DNA of 48,036 nucleotides, from assembly GCA_947648875.1 (NCBI GenBank), contig CANSPM010000029.1:1-48036 (forward strand), written 5' to 3'. Both the position numbers and the translations under genes were made by a program. Positions 1-7,094 of the stretch are shown piece by piece. The notes under the pieces are model-generated. The model was not told the origin of the DNA and did no database searches. It saw only the letters and a list, made by a program, of their open reading frames with translations. The stretch is from an uncultured Lachnospiraceae bacterium (lineage in GTDB: Bacteria; Bacillota; Clostridia; Lachnospirales; Lachnospiraceae). Position 1 is the stretch's first letter, and every line of letters starts with the position of its first letter.

Positions 1-628
1 TATCATTGCGCTTAAATATATCTGGTAGGCATATACCTGCATTACCCCTGGGGCGCCTGTTCCAAGATGGAGAGTGATCAGCTGTGGGTAAAACGATATA
101 CATTCTGTTATCTATGTAATCAAACCATCGGATTAGATTGTCTTCATCATATCCTGTAGTTTCCAGTCCTGTTCTTTTCTGGAAATCTGCTGCAAATTCC
201 TTATGGTAAAGAAATAACTCCTGATACATCTCATTATCTGTACTGATCTTTACGGGGACGCTCCTTTTTTTCAGTGCCGCTATTCCCTCATTTTGTATAA
301 CCTCTACCATTTCTTCCAATACTTTTATCATACTGTCTTCATCATGATATGCCCAGTATCCACACATATCTCCTTTTTCCCAATCCCCATATAATATCTG
401 GTGGGCATAAACCTGCATTACCCCTGGGGCGTCTGTTCCAAGATGGAAAGTGATCTGCCATGGGTCAAAACGGTATACATAAATATACACATACCATGTG
501 AGCTTACCCAGCTTTCTGGCAAAAGTCCATGTATCGCCATCATATTTCTCATACACAAATCCTAAACCAGAAAGGCCCTCTCCCATATGTTTTTTTATTA
601 TTTTGCCTCGGTTCAATTTAATGTCCAT
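1..628 (-). CDS. Hypothetical protein, 3' end beyond the window (possibly DUF4304-like)
   Basis: An open frame of 209 codons runs from an ATG at 628 to the window edge without a stop. AGGAG lies about 8 nt before the ATG. The N-terminal half alternates glycines, aromatics and beta-strand-like stretches (GLSGLGFVYEKYDGDTW, then ARKLGKLTWYVYIYVYRFDP), which is reminiscent of DUF4304-type proteins often found among toxin-immunity genes. That family guess is inference from the pattern only. The last 30 or so codons overlap a second, degenerate copy of codons near 430, read in another frame, so the true C-terminus may differ or the gene may be a chimera with a decayed paralogue. AT-rich compared with the two-component genes to the right. 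Confidence 0.6.
   Translation of the reverse strand, partial: MDIKLNRGKIIKKHMGEGLSGLGFVYEKYDGDTWTFARKLGKLTWYVYIYVYRFDPWQITFHLGTDAPGVMQVYAHQILYGDWEKGDMCGYWAYHDEDSMIKVLEEMVEVIQNEGIAALKKRSVPVKISTDNEMYQELFLYHKEFAADFQKRTGLETTGYDEDNLIRWFDYIDNRMYIVLPTADHSPSWNRRPRGNAGICLPDIFKRND
21..480. repeat. Diverged direct repeat, about 83 bp, copies at 21-103 and 397-480
   Basis: The two copies share long identical runs such as CCTGCATTACCCCTGGGGCG and TCTGTTCCAAGATGG-like blocks at an offset of 376-377 bp. They differ by point changes and a one-base indel. In the minus-strand gene the inner copy encodes the stretch around HLGTDAPGVMQVYAHQ. The outer copy would encode a similar peptide only in another frame, which contains a TGA. 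This suggests a tandem paralogue, or a partial duplication that has decayed. Confidence 0.7.
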
Positions 629-972
629 AACATTTTCTCCTCATGCCTCAACGCATTCTTCTTGCTCCGATATGTCATAAGTTGTTAAAAACATAAATAA
701 CAGGAATAAACCCGCCACTTCAGGGAATAATGCCCCACCTGAAACCACACACAATAACAGCGATAATTATTATAACATAATTTTCCTTTTCTGTCCTCCC
801 GGCCATCGGACGGGCAAATGTCCGTTTCCCCAGACGGAAGCAGTTTCTAAAGGTTTCCCTTGCCCCATATCCTGCGGGATAGAAGAATACGGCAGAAAGG
901 CTTTACGCGCATTGTCTTTTCCCCGAAACACGTTTATAATAGATCATATCTAAAACCATGGGGGCATTTACT
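629..972. other. Intergenic region between divergent genes
   Basis: No supportable gene. It contains the ribosome site of the minus-strand gene at its left end, a GC-richer stretch around 800-850 with short GACGG/CCGTC-type inverted bits, and the promoter for the response regulator at its right end. Confidence 0.5.
912..940 (+). promoter_or_regulatory. Sigma-A-type promoter of the two-component operon
   Basis: TTGTCT at 912-917 and TATAAT at 935-940 are separated by 17 nt. Transcription would begin near 947, leaving a leader of roughly 25 nt before the chosen ATG at 973. Confidence 0.7.
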
Positions 973-1650
973 ATGCGCATTACTATTATAGAAGACGAAG
1001 CGCTCATACGCGAGGAACTGAAAATTCTGTTGGAAAACGCTCTGTACCAGGTATCCGCGCCGGATATTTTCACATCCGTCACCCACATTACCCGCCAAAT
1101 ACTGGAGGATGCGCCGGACCTAGTGCTGCTGGATGTGAATCTGCCGGGTCTCTCCGGCTTTGACATCTGTACGTGGATTCGCCAGCACATGGACGTACCC
1201 ATTATCTTCCTGACCAGCCGCACCAGTCCCATGGATGAATTGAGCGGACTGCTCAAAGGCGGGGACGACTATATCACCAAGCCCTACCAGGCCCCTGTGC
1301 TGCTGGCAAGAATTGCCACTGTGTTAAAACGCGCCAGAGGGTTGGAGGCGGCGGAAAGCACTCTGTTTACCAGAGACGGAGTCTCTCTGGATATCGCCAG
1401 ATGCTGCCTCTCCTTCAGGGACCGCAATGTGGATCTGACAAAGAATGAAATGAAAATACTGCATATGTTATTCCGGCATCCGAAAACCTTTGTACCCAGA
1501 ATGGACCTTATTGAATATCTCTGGGAAAACCACATTTTCATTGACGACAATACCCTGAGCGTGCATATCGCCAAACTCAGGGAAAAGCTAAAATCCATAG
1601 GAGTGGAAAATTTCATTGAGACCAAGAGGGGAATGGGCTACCGCGTATGA
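973..1650 (+). CDS. OmpR/BceR-family response regulator
   Basis: DNA-binding response regulator of 225 aa. The receiver domain has the acidic pocket EDE at residues 7-9, phosphoacceptor Asp54 (LVLLDVNLPG), Thr81 and Lys103 (TKPY). The C-terminal half is an OmpR-type winged helix ending NFIETKRGMGYRV. The ATG at 973 is preferred over the in-frame ATG at 958: the later one gives the usual MRI-type N-terminus, has a G-run upstream at 960-964, and fits the short leader from the promoter. The stop overlaps the kinase start (ATGA), so the two are translationally coupled. With the following kinase, ABC ATPase and permease it forms a BceRSAB-type module, which in Firmicutes usually senses and relieves cell-wall peptide antibiotics. 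The inducing drug cannot be told from sequence. Confidence 0.93.
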   Translation: MRITIIEDEALIREELKILLENALYQVSAPDIFTSVTHITRQILEDAPDLVLLDVNLPGLSGFDICTWIRQHMDVPIIFLTSRTSPMDELSGLLKGGDDYITKPYQAPVLLARIATVLKRARGLEAAESTLFTRDGVSLDIARCCLSFRDRNVDLTKNEMKILHMLFRHPKTFVPRMDLIEYLWENHIFIDDNTLSVHIAKLREKLKSIGVENFIETKRGMGYRV

Positions 1651-2720
1651 AGCTGACGGATTATTTACGGGACAGAGGAATGCTCCTGCTGCTCCATCTG
1701 GTGTGCATGTGTCTGGCGGCGGCCTTTTTCCGGCTGACCGGCTACAGCAGCGCCAATACCGTTCTGTTTTTGACGGTGTGGCTGCTTGTGCTGTGGAGCT
1801 GGCTGATGTGCGCTTTTCTGCAAAGGCGGAAGTTTTTCCGGGATGCCCGGGAAATTCTGGACAAAGTGGACCAGCGATACCTTCTGGGCGAATTGCTCCC
1901 GGACTCCTACAGGCTGGAAGATCGCCTGTACAAAGAGATGATCCTGCGATCCAACAAGTCCTGCATCGAGCGGATTCGCCGGATCGAGAAAGAGCAGCGG
2001 GACTACAGGGAGTACATGGAAAGCTGGGTACATGAGATCAAAGCGCCCATCACGGGCATCGCGCTGCTCTGCGGCAACCGGCGCGGGACCGTCCCCGCCT
2101 CCGGGTCGGACTATCTCACCATCAGCCTGGAAAATCAGAAGATTGAAAACTGTGTGGACACCGTGCTGTACTATGCCCGCTCAGAGGAAGTATACAAGGA
2201 CTATCTGATCCGGGAGGTCTGTCTGGAAGAAATGGTCTTTGAAGTGCTGGAGAAAAACCGTCTGCTACTCATTTGCAGCCAGATTGGGGCCGACGTAAAC
2301 TGCCGGGACACGGTCTATACCGACGGAAAATGGATCGCCTTCATACTGAATCAAATACTACTCAACAGCGTAAAATACCGGGGAGAGAATCCGCTGCTGC
2401 GGATCTACAGCAAAAGGGAAACCGGCAGCGTATCGCTGATATTTGAGGACAACGGAACCGGTATCCGCCCGGAGGATATGCCCCGGATTTTTGAGAAGGG
2501 TTTTACCGGCAGCAACGGCAGAAGCAACGGGCGTTCCACTGGCATGGGACTGTATCTGTGCCACAGACTGTGCGACAGGTTGGGAATCGGACTGTCCGCA
2601 GAGTCGGAGTACGGCATGGGCACAAAGCTGTATTTGAAGTTTCCCATCAGCAGCTACATCCGGGACGCCCGGAGTGGGGAAGGCAAACTTGCTGATGATT
2701 CTGAAACACGCCTTCTCTAG
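1647..2720 (+). CDS. BceS-type intramembrane-sensing histidine kinase
   Basis: 357 aa sensor kinase. Two membrane segments (about 12-30 and 37-58) are joined by a very short loop, so there is no extracellular sensor domain; this is typical of kinases that read the state of a partner ABC transporter. The H-box has His129 (WVHEIKAP). The ATPase domain shows the N-box NQILLNSVKYR, G1 EDNGTGI, an F-box-like IFEKGFTG and G2 GMGLYL. A small SNGRSNGRS insertion sits between the F- and G2-boxes. It overlaps the regulator by 4 nt and precedes the ABC genes by about 370 nt. BceS assignment is by architecture and neighbourhood. Confidence 0.92.
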   Translation: MKLTDYLRDRGMLLLLHLVCMCLAAAFFRLTGYSSANTVLFLTVWLLVLWSWLMCAFLQRRKFFRDAREILDKVDQRYLLGELLPDSYRLEDRLYKEMILRSNKSCIERIRRIEKEQRDYREYMESWVHEIKAPITGIALLCGNRRGTVPASGSDYLTISLENQKIENCVDTVLYYARSEEVYKDYLIREVCLEEMVFEVLEKNRLLLICSQIGADVNCRDTVYTDGKWIAFILNQILLNSVKYRGENPLLRIYSKRETGSVSLIFEDNGTGIRPEDMPRIFEKGFTGSNGRSNGRSTGMGLYLCHRLCDRLGIGLSAESEYGMGTKLYLKFPISSYIRDARSGEGKLADDSETRLL

Positions 2721-2790
2721 CGTACTGACACATTTGCTTTCAGCCAAATGACGCAGTGCCCAGGCGCGCCTCCATTCCGGGCATCAAAAA

Positions 2791-2830
2791 GGTTGAGGTT
2801 ATCTTACGAAATCTTAAGATAATTTCAACC
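2791..2830 (+). promoter_or_regulatory. Inverted repeat: candidate regulator operator or operon terminator
   Basis: Arms GGTTGAGGTTATCTTA and TAAGATAATTTCAACC pair over about 15 of 17 positions around the centre CGAAATCT. The TTACGAAATC-type core resembles the spaced inverted repeats bound by BceR-like regulators before their transporter genes. The T-rich sequence after it would also suit a weak terminator. Which role applies is undecided. Confidence 0.45.
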
Positions 2831-2918
2831 TTTCTTCATATGAAAGCATTCCCAAAACTTCTACAATCAATCCATAGATACAATAGAATCCGGGACCTGA
2901 ACGGATACTATTGTCATA

Positions 2919-3060
2919 TAGGTAATTGCGAAACCCAGTCCGCAAGTGACGAGGCTGGTCAATATATACAAAAACGGGCTCCAATGCGGTGGCAAGTCGC
3001 CCTCATTTTGTATAGATTGCCCATCCTCTGTTTCCAGAAAGCAAGTTTTGCAATTGCCTA
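2919..3060. repeat. Palindromic repeat element, copy A (full length, 142 bp)
   Basis: Begins TAGGTAATTGCGAAAC and ends GTTTTGCAATTGCCTA; these ends are inverted copies matching at 14 of 16 bases. Inside is a second nested inverted pair, TATACAAAAA / TTTTGTATA, enclosing GGGC/GCCC. Its reverse complement matches the elements at 11882-11970 and 12000-12061, which lack the central part. The form fits a MITE-like or REP-like element. No transposase is nearby. Confidence 0.75.
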
Positions 3061-3091
3061 ACTATTTCATAAATAGAGAGGTGAGAACAAA

Positions 3092-3967
3092 ATGCAGAGT
3101 TATATCCAAATATGTGACATTGAGAAATATTATGGTAATCCCTCCAATGTGACCAAGGCTGTGGACCGAGTCAGCTTTAGTGTGGAAAAGGGTGAGTTCG
3201 TGGGGGTAATGGGCCCCTCCGGTTCCGGGAAAACCACGCTGCTGAACATGCTGGCCACCATAGACCGCGTGACTTCCGGGCATATCTTTTATGAAAATAC
3301 GGACATCACCGAACTGTCCGAGAACGCCCTGTCCGATTTTCGCAAAAACAATCTGGGTTTTGTGTTCCAGGACTATAATCTGCTGGATACCCTGACCATA
3401 GAGGAAAATATTATCCTGGCCCTGACCCTTCAGGACGAAGTGAAGGTCATCAAACCGGAGGAAAGCGGAAATTTGGGCGCTTCTTCCGCACCGGCGGGGC
3501 GCAGGCGCTCCGGTGCCGCTACCGGTTCGGCGGGGAGCAGTCTGGGCAAAAGGCAGAAAATTGCCCGCAGCTGCGATGAAATTCTGCGACTGCTGGGCAT
3601 TGAGGATATACGGGAAAAATTCCCCTACCAGGTCTCCGGCGGGCAGAAACAACGCTGCGCCTGCGCCAGAGCGCTGGTGAACCGCCCCAAACTGCTGCTG
3701 GCTGACGAGCCTACCGGAGCGCTGGATTCCAGAGCGGCCCAGACCCTTTTGGAGACTTTCACGCACTTGAACCGCACCATGGAGGCCACAATCCTCATGG
3801 TGACCCATGATGCCTTTTCCGCCAGCTACTGCGGACGCATTCTCTTTCTCAAGGATGGCAAAATATTCCATGAACTGATCCGGGGTGAAAAGACCCGCAA
3901 GAGGTTTTTACAGGAAATCCTGGATGTACTCTCCCTGACAGGAGGTGAATTATCCGATGTTGAATAA
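3092..3967 (+). CDS. BceA-type ABC transporter ATP-binding protein
   Basis: 291 aa ATPase of the MacB/BceA class. Walker A GPSGSGKTT at 41-49, Q-loop Gln93, signature VSGGQ at 181-185, Walker B LLLADE at 201-206 followed by PTGALDS, and H-loop THD. Between the Q-loop helices and the signature (about residues 118-153) there is an extra low-complexity stretch rich in Gly, Ser, Ala and Arg, about 30 residues longer than usual BceA proteins. The frame stays open through it, so it is probably a real insertion. The gene overlaps the permease gene by 11 nt. It should energise the partner permease to free lipid-linked cell-wall intermediates from peptide antibiotics or to relay their presence to the kinase. 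Confidence 0.92.
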   Translation: MQSYIQICDIEKYYGNPSNVTKAVDRVSFSVEKGEFVGVMGPSGSGKTTLLNMLATIDRVTSGHIFYENTDITELSENALSDFRKNNLGFVFQDYNLLDTLTIEENIILALTLQDEVKVIKPEESGNLGASSAPAGRRRSGAATGSAGSSLGKRQKIARSCDEILRLLGIEDIREKFPYQVSGGQKQRCACARALVNRPKLLLADEPTGALDSRAAQTLLETFTHLNRTMEATILMVTHDAFSASYCGRILFLKDGKIFHELIRGEKTRKRFLQEILDVLSLTGGELSDVE

Positions 3968-6065
3968 GCTGGCTTTTCGCAACATGAAGCGCTCCGCCAG
4001 AGACTATCTGGTATATATCCTGACTATGACCCTGGTCACGGCGCTGATGTACTCATTTAACAGCCTTTTTTTTCATAACGATCTGGCGGTTTACTTTAGC
4101 TATGAGGATGTGGACATAATGGCGGTAATGGTCGGTCTCGCCACCTTCTTTATCGTGCTGATTGTGGCCTGGCTGATCGGCTACATGGTACGCTTTATGC
4201 TGGAAAAAAGGAGTACGGAATTTGGCATCTACCTGCTGCTGGGCATGAAGAGAAAGACGGTCTCCCGATTGTATATCCGGGAAAATATCCTGCTGGGCAG
4301 CATCGCGTTTCTTCTGGGCTGCGTCCTGGGAGTGCTGCTGCAACAGATTCTGCTCACCGTCATGTTCTCCATGGTAAGAATGGAGTACCACCTGCACGTC
4401 TCAGTAGACAGGCGGACGGTGCTGATGACTGTGCTCTGCTATGCCGGTTGCTACCTGCTGGCCCTGTTCCGCTGTCGACGCAAGTTCCGGAAAATGAATA
4501 TTCAGGCGCTGATGAACGCAAAACGCCAGAACGAAGAGATCAGAGAAAAAAATGAGGGGCTGAAAAAACTGATTCTGCCCCTGGCCATATTCTTCATCTT
4601 CCTGTTTTGGACCGTCTTTGGCATGCTGCAGGACGCCGCACAGATTTTGCTGTTTCTGATAGGTCTGGTGCTGACCATCTACCTGTTTTACACCGGTCTG
4701 TCCGCATGGATCATCTGCTACGTACGAAAAAAGGGCCGTGGAATCTACCGGGGGCAGAATCTGTTTCTGCTTCGTCAGTTCGCCTCCAAGGTGCGAACCA
4801 TGCAGTTTACTCTGGGAACTTTGACCTCACTGTTTACCCTGGCGCTGATGGGCGCCTCCATCGCCCTGATGTTCAGCACTTTTGAAAATACGGTGCTGGA
4901 AGACAAATTTCCCTTTGACATACAAATGTTCAGCGAAGATCCCGAGGATGACTTTGCGGATGAAAGGGCCATCATAGACGCTCTGGAACTTGACCCGCAG
5001 TACTACTCCTATCAGATCTATACAGACGGGGAAATCCAGGCCAACACCTGGATTCTGACCCATCTCAAGGCCTGGGGGACCATATTCCGCAATAGGGACG
5101 GAACCCCCAACATAACGGATATTGAAAAAATGCTCACCCATGAAATCATCTATTATCCTTTCGATACCTATATGGGGATATCAGATTACAATCATCTGCG
5201 GACCATTCTGGGCTACAGGGAGATCTCCCTGGCGCCCGAAGAATATCTGGTGCAGATCAAACCCCGCCTTTTTAAAGAGGCACAGGATATGGGGAAAGAT
5301 CTGCGGATTGCGGACGCGTCAGGTCAAAACTTCCTGACCTGCGCAGGCGTTGTGGGAGACCCTTTTTCCCAGGACGGCCACAACGGCGCGGATTATATCC
5401 TGGTGGTGCCGGATGCCGTTCTGGAGCGCATGACCCCTTTTTACGCCGAAATGGTGGTCAATACGGAAAAACCAATACCCATGGAACTGCAAAAAAACCT
5501 GGATGCCCTGGAAGAGGATGACGGGGATCTGTCCCTTTCCCATATGCAATTCTATATCAAGCCAGAGGAACCGGAGATGCGAATGTGCATAGGTTCGGAG
5601 AATATCGTTTCCTATGCCGGAACCTATCTGGTACGGGACAGTCTGATTCCCATGCTGCAATATATGCTGGGCTCCATAACCATCCCCCTGTTTTATATGG
5701 GACTGGTGTTTGTCTGCACGGCAATGACTGTCCTCGCTGTGCAGCAACTGAGTGATTCCGCCAAATATAAGTATCGCTACGATGTGCTGGCCAAGCTGGG
5801 GCTGGGCCGCAGACAGATCTGCTGGCTGATCCTGAGACAGATCGCTGCGTACTACCTCTGCCCCGCCCTGCTGGCCATGGTCATCAGCGGGAAGATGATC
5901 CTGTTTGCCAGCAACGCCTTTGTGGGCGCGACAGGCGTACCGGTTGGAGCGAGCAGGTTTTTCCTGGAAAGCGTCTGCCTGTTTTTTGGCATCTATTTGG
6001 TATATTTTATTGTTACCTATGTGGGGTATAAACGAAATATAGAAGAAAAGCCCCTTTCACAGTGA
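3957..6065 (+). CDS. BceB-type FtsX-family ABC permease
   Basis: 702 aa membrane protein. An FtsX-type N-terminal block of membrane segments contains FGIYLLLGMKRKTV. A large extracellular domain follows (about residues 320-560, starting after FENTVLEDKFPFD), then the last group of segments (IPLFYMGLVFVCTAMTVLAVQQL, FFGIYLVYFIVTYVGY). The ATG at 3957 is chosen over the upstream GTG at 3945 because AGGAGG at 3940-3945 lies 11 nt before it, while the GTG falls inside that site. It ends the regulator-kinase-ATPase-permease module and is followed by a strong hairpin. In this family the large outer domain recognises the antibiotic or its target complex. Confidence 0.9.
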   Translation: MLNKLAFRNMKRSARDYLVYILTMTLVTALMYSFNSLFFHNDLAVYFSYEDVDIMAVMVGLATFFIVLIVAWLIGYMVRFMLEKRSTEFGIYLLLGMKRKTVSRLYIRENILLGSIAFLLGCVLGVLLQQILLTVMFSMVRMEYHLHVSVDRRTVLMTVLCYAGCYLLALFRCRRKFRKMNIQALMNAKRQNEEIREKNEGLKKLILPLAIFFIFLFWTVFGMLQDAAQILLFLIGLVLTIYLFYTGLSAWIICYVRKKGRGIYRGQNLFLLRQFASKVRTMQFTLGTLTSLFTLALMGASIALMFSTFENTVLEDKFPFDIQMFSEDPEDDFADERAIIDALELDPQYYSYQIYTDGEIQANTWILTHLKAWGTIFRNRDGTPNITDIEKMLTHEIIYYPFDTYMGISDYNHLRTILGYREISLAPEEYLVQIKPRLFKEAQDMGKDLRIADASGQNFLTCAGVVGDPFSQDGHNGADYILVVPDAVLERMTPFYAEMVVNTEKPIPMELQKNLDALEEDDGDLSLSHMQFYIKPEEPEMRMCIGSENIVSYAGTYLVRDSLIPMLQYMLGSITIPLFYMGLVFVCTAMTVLAVQQLSDSAKYKYRYDVLAKLGLGRRQICWLILRQIAAYYLCPALLAMVISGKMILFASNAFVGATGVPVGASRFFLESVCLFFGIYLVYFIVTYVGYKRNIEEKPLSQ

Positions 6066-6080
6066 TTTTCTACGGAAAAA

Positions 6081-6114
6081 TACCCGATCATCGGTCAGCG
6101 CCGATGGTCGGGTA
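6081..6114 (+). terminator. Hairpin terminator after the ABC permease gene
   Basis: TACCCGATCATCGG and CCGATGGTCGGGTA pair almost perfectly around a TCAGCG loop, 16 nt after the stop codon. The following AAATTTATAGACTTCTTT is only moderately T-rich. Confidence 0.75.
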
Positions 6115-6147
6115 AATTTATAGACTTCTTTAAGCTGGAATTATCTC

Positions 6148-6330
6148 TCAATTCCGTATAAAGTTATTGTTATAAGCCTCCATATATTCAATAGATTCCA
6201 AATCTCCAACAATACAATTACCATCATCAAGAATAACAGATACACTGTCTTCACTGTGGCTTGACGTATGAATCACTATGTTACGAACTCTTGAAAGGAG
6301 AAAAACAAGAGTAGAAAAAACCTGTAACAA
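6148..6330 (-). CDS. Small orphan ORF, unrecognised (possible gene remnant)
   Basis: A 60-codon frame whose last 35 residues (SEDSVSVILDDGNCIVGDLE, then MEAYNNNFIRN) look protein-like, while its first part is low-complexity and has only TTG or GTG starts without a clear ribosome site. A promoter-like TTCCAG-17-TATAAT lies just upstream on the minus strand. The first 60 nt can fold into nested hairpins (TGTTAC/GTAACA around ACTCTTG/CAAGAGT). It could be a decayed C-terminus or a very small gene starting at the GTG near 6276. Confidence 0.25.
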   Translation of the reverse strand: MLQVFSTLVFLLSRVRNIVIHTSSHSEDSVSVILDDGNCIVGDLESIEYMEAYNNNFIRN

Positions 6331-6456
6331 ATTATAACATGAAATGAACAGGGCTGGAAGAATGAATTGATATGTTTTTGATTACATACCGGATGCTATA
6401 CAAAATAGCCGATTTATGATATACTCTAATCAAAATTGCGACAGGAGGATGATAAC

Positions 6457-6837
6457 ATGAAATATAGGTATATGAGAATACAGGGCAGAGAAAGTTCTTA
6501 TATTACAAAGTATCCCAAAGGGGTATTTAGCCTTTGTTGGAATCTGATAAGAGATGAGCAATTAACCAGCGAAGAAAAAGAACTGTTTATATCTATTGAC
6601 GAGTGGTTCAAAGATCATCTTCCCGAACCGGCCCCTTGTAAAAACCGCGAAAAGGTCATTACATTTTTTAAATGTGACAGCACATTGGAAATGATTGAGA
6701 AATTAAAGCCTGCCATTGCACTTTTAGATAAACATCAAATGCCCTATGATGTGGTTTATACAAATTTTGTGGGAACCATCGTTTATGAAGATGATTGGCA
6801 GATTGCTGTTCCGGTAAAAAATGGAAAAATGATATAA
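6457..6837 (+). CDS. Hypothetical protein, 126 aa
   Basis: Soluble, charged protein of unknown family, with one Trp-rich stretch (GVFSLCWNLIRDEQ) and a beta-rich C-terminus (YEDDWQIAVPVKNGKMI). AGGAGG at 6443-6448 sits 8 nt before the ATG, which sets the start; the upstream TTG at 6436 in the same frame lies before the ribosome site and is not used. It stands alone in AT-rich DNA between the antibiotic module and the tRNA-synthetase gene. No signal peptide or membrane segment is visible. Confidence 0.75.
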   Translation: MKYRYMRIQGRESSYITKYPKGVFSLCWNLIRDEQLTSEEKELFISIDEWFKDHLPEPAPCKNREKVITFFKCDSTLEMIEKLKPAIALLDKHQMPYDVVYTNFVGTIVYEDDWQIAVPVKNGKMI

Positions 6838-7094
6838 AGTATAGTTTATAATAAAGTACAAATCTGAATAATAGTCATGCCCTCCTGGGCAGCTTACGGG
6901 GGAAAGTTTTTTGAAAGTTTCAAATCGTTCCCGCCGCCTTACCCAAGAGCCTTGCGCCAATGCGTGAAAGTCTGCATGTGGTCTATGAAACGGCAGCCCC
7001 CTATTACAGGACGGAGCGAGTCTGCCAAATGCGGCCGGCGGAACCGGACTTTGCCCACCGTCTGATAGGGGCGAGAGAATCGCCCCTTCATTGC
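6838..7094. other. Non-coding, partly GC-rich structured stretch
   Basis: No gene supported. GGGGCGA/TCGCCCC at 7068-7086 is a perfect 7-bp hairpin just after the synthetase stop. CCCCTATTACAGGACGG and CCGTCTGATAGGGG form a larger imperfect pairing around it. It may end the synthetase transcript, though no T-run follows. The GC content differs sharply from the flanking AT-rich DNA. Confidence 0.4.

Larger units (their letters stand above)
2721..3091. other. Intergenic region between kinase and ABC genes
   Basis: No gene is supported. It holds an inverted repeat at 2791-2830 and a palindromic repeat element at 2919-3060. GAGAGGTG just before 3092 is the ribosome site of the ABC ATPase gene. 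Confidence 0.6.
6066..6456. other. Intergenic region with terminator and small orphan ORF
   Basis: Contains the terminator of the transporter operon, a weak small ORF on the minus strand and its possible promoter (TTCCAG-17-TATAAT read on the minus strand near 6335-6365), and the upstream region of the hypothetical gene at 6457. Confidence 0.4.
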
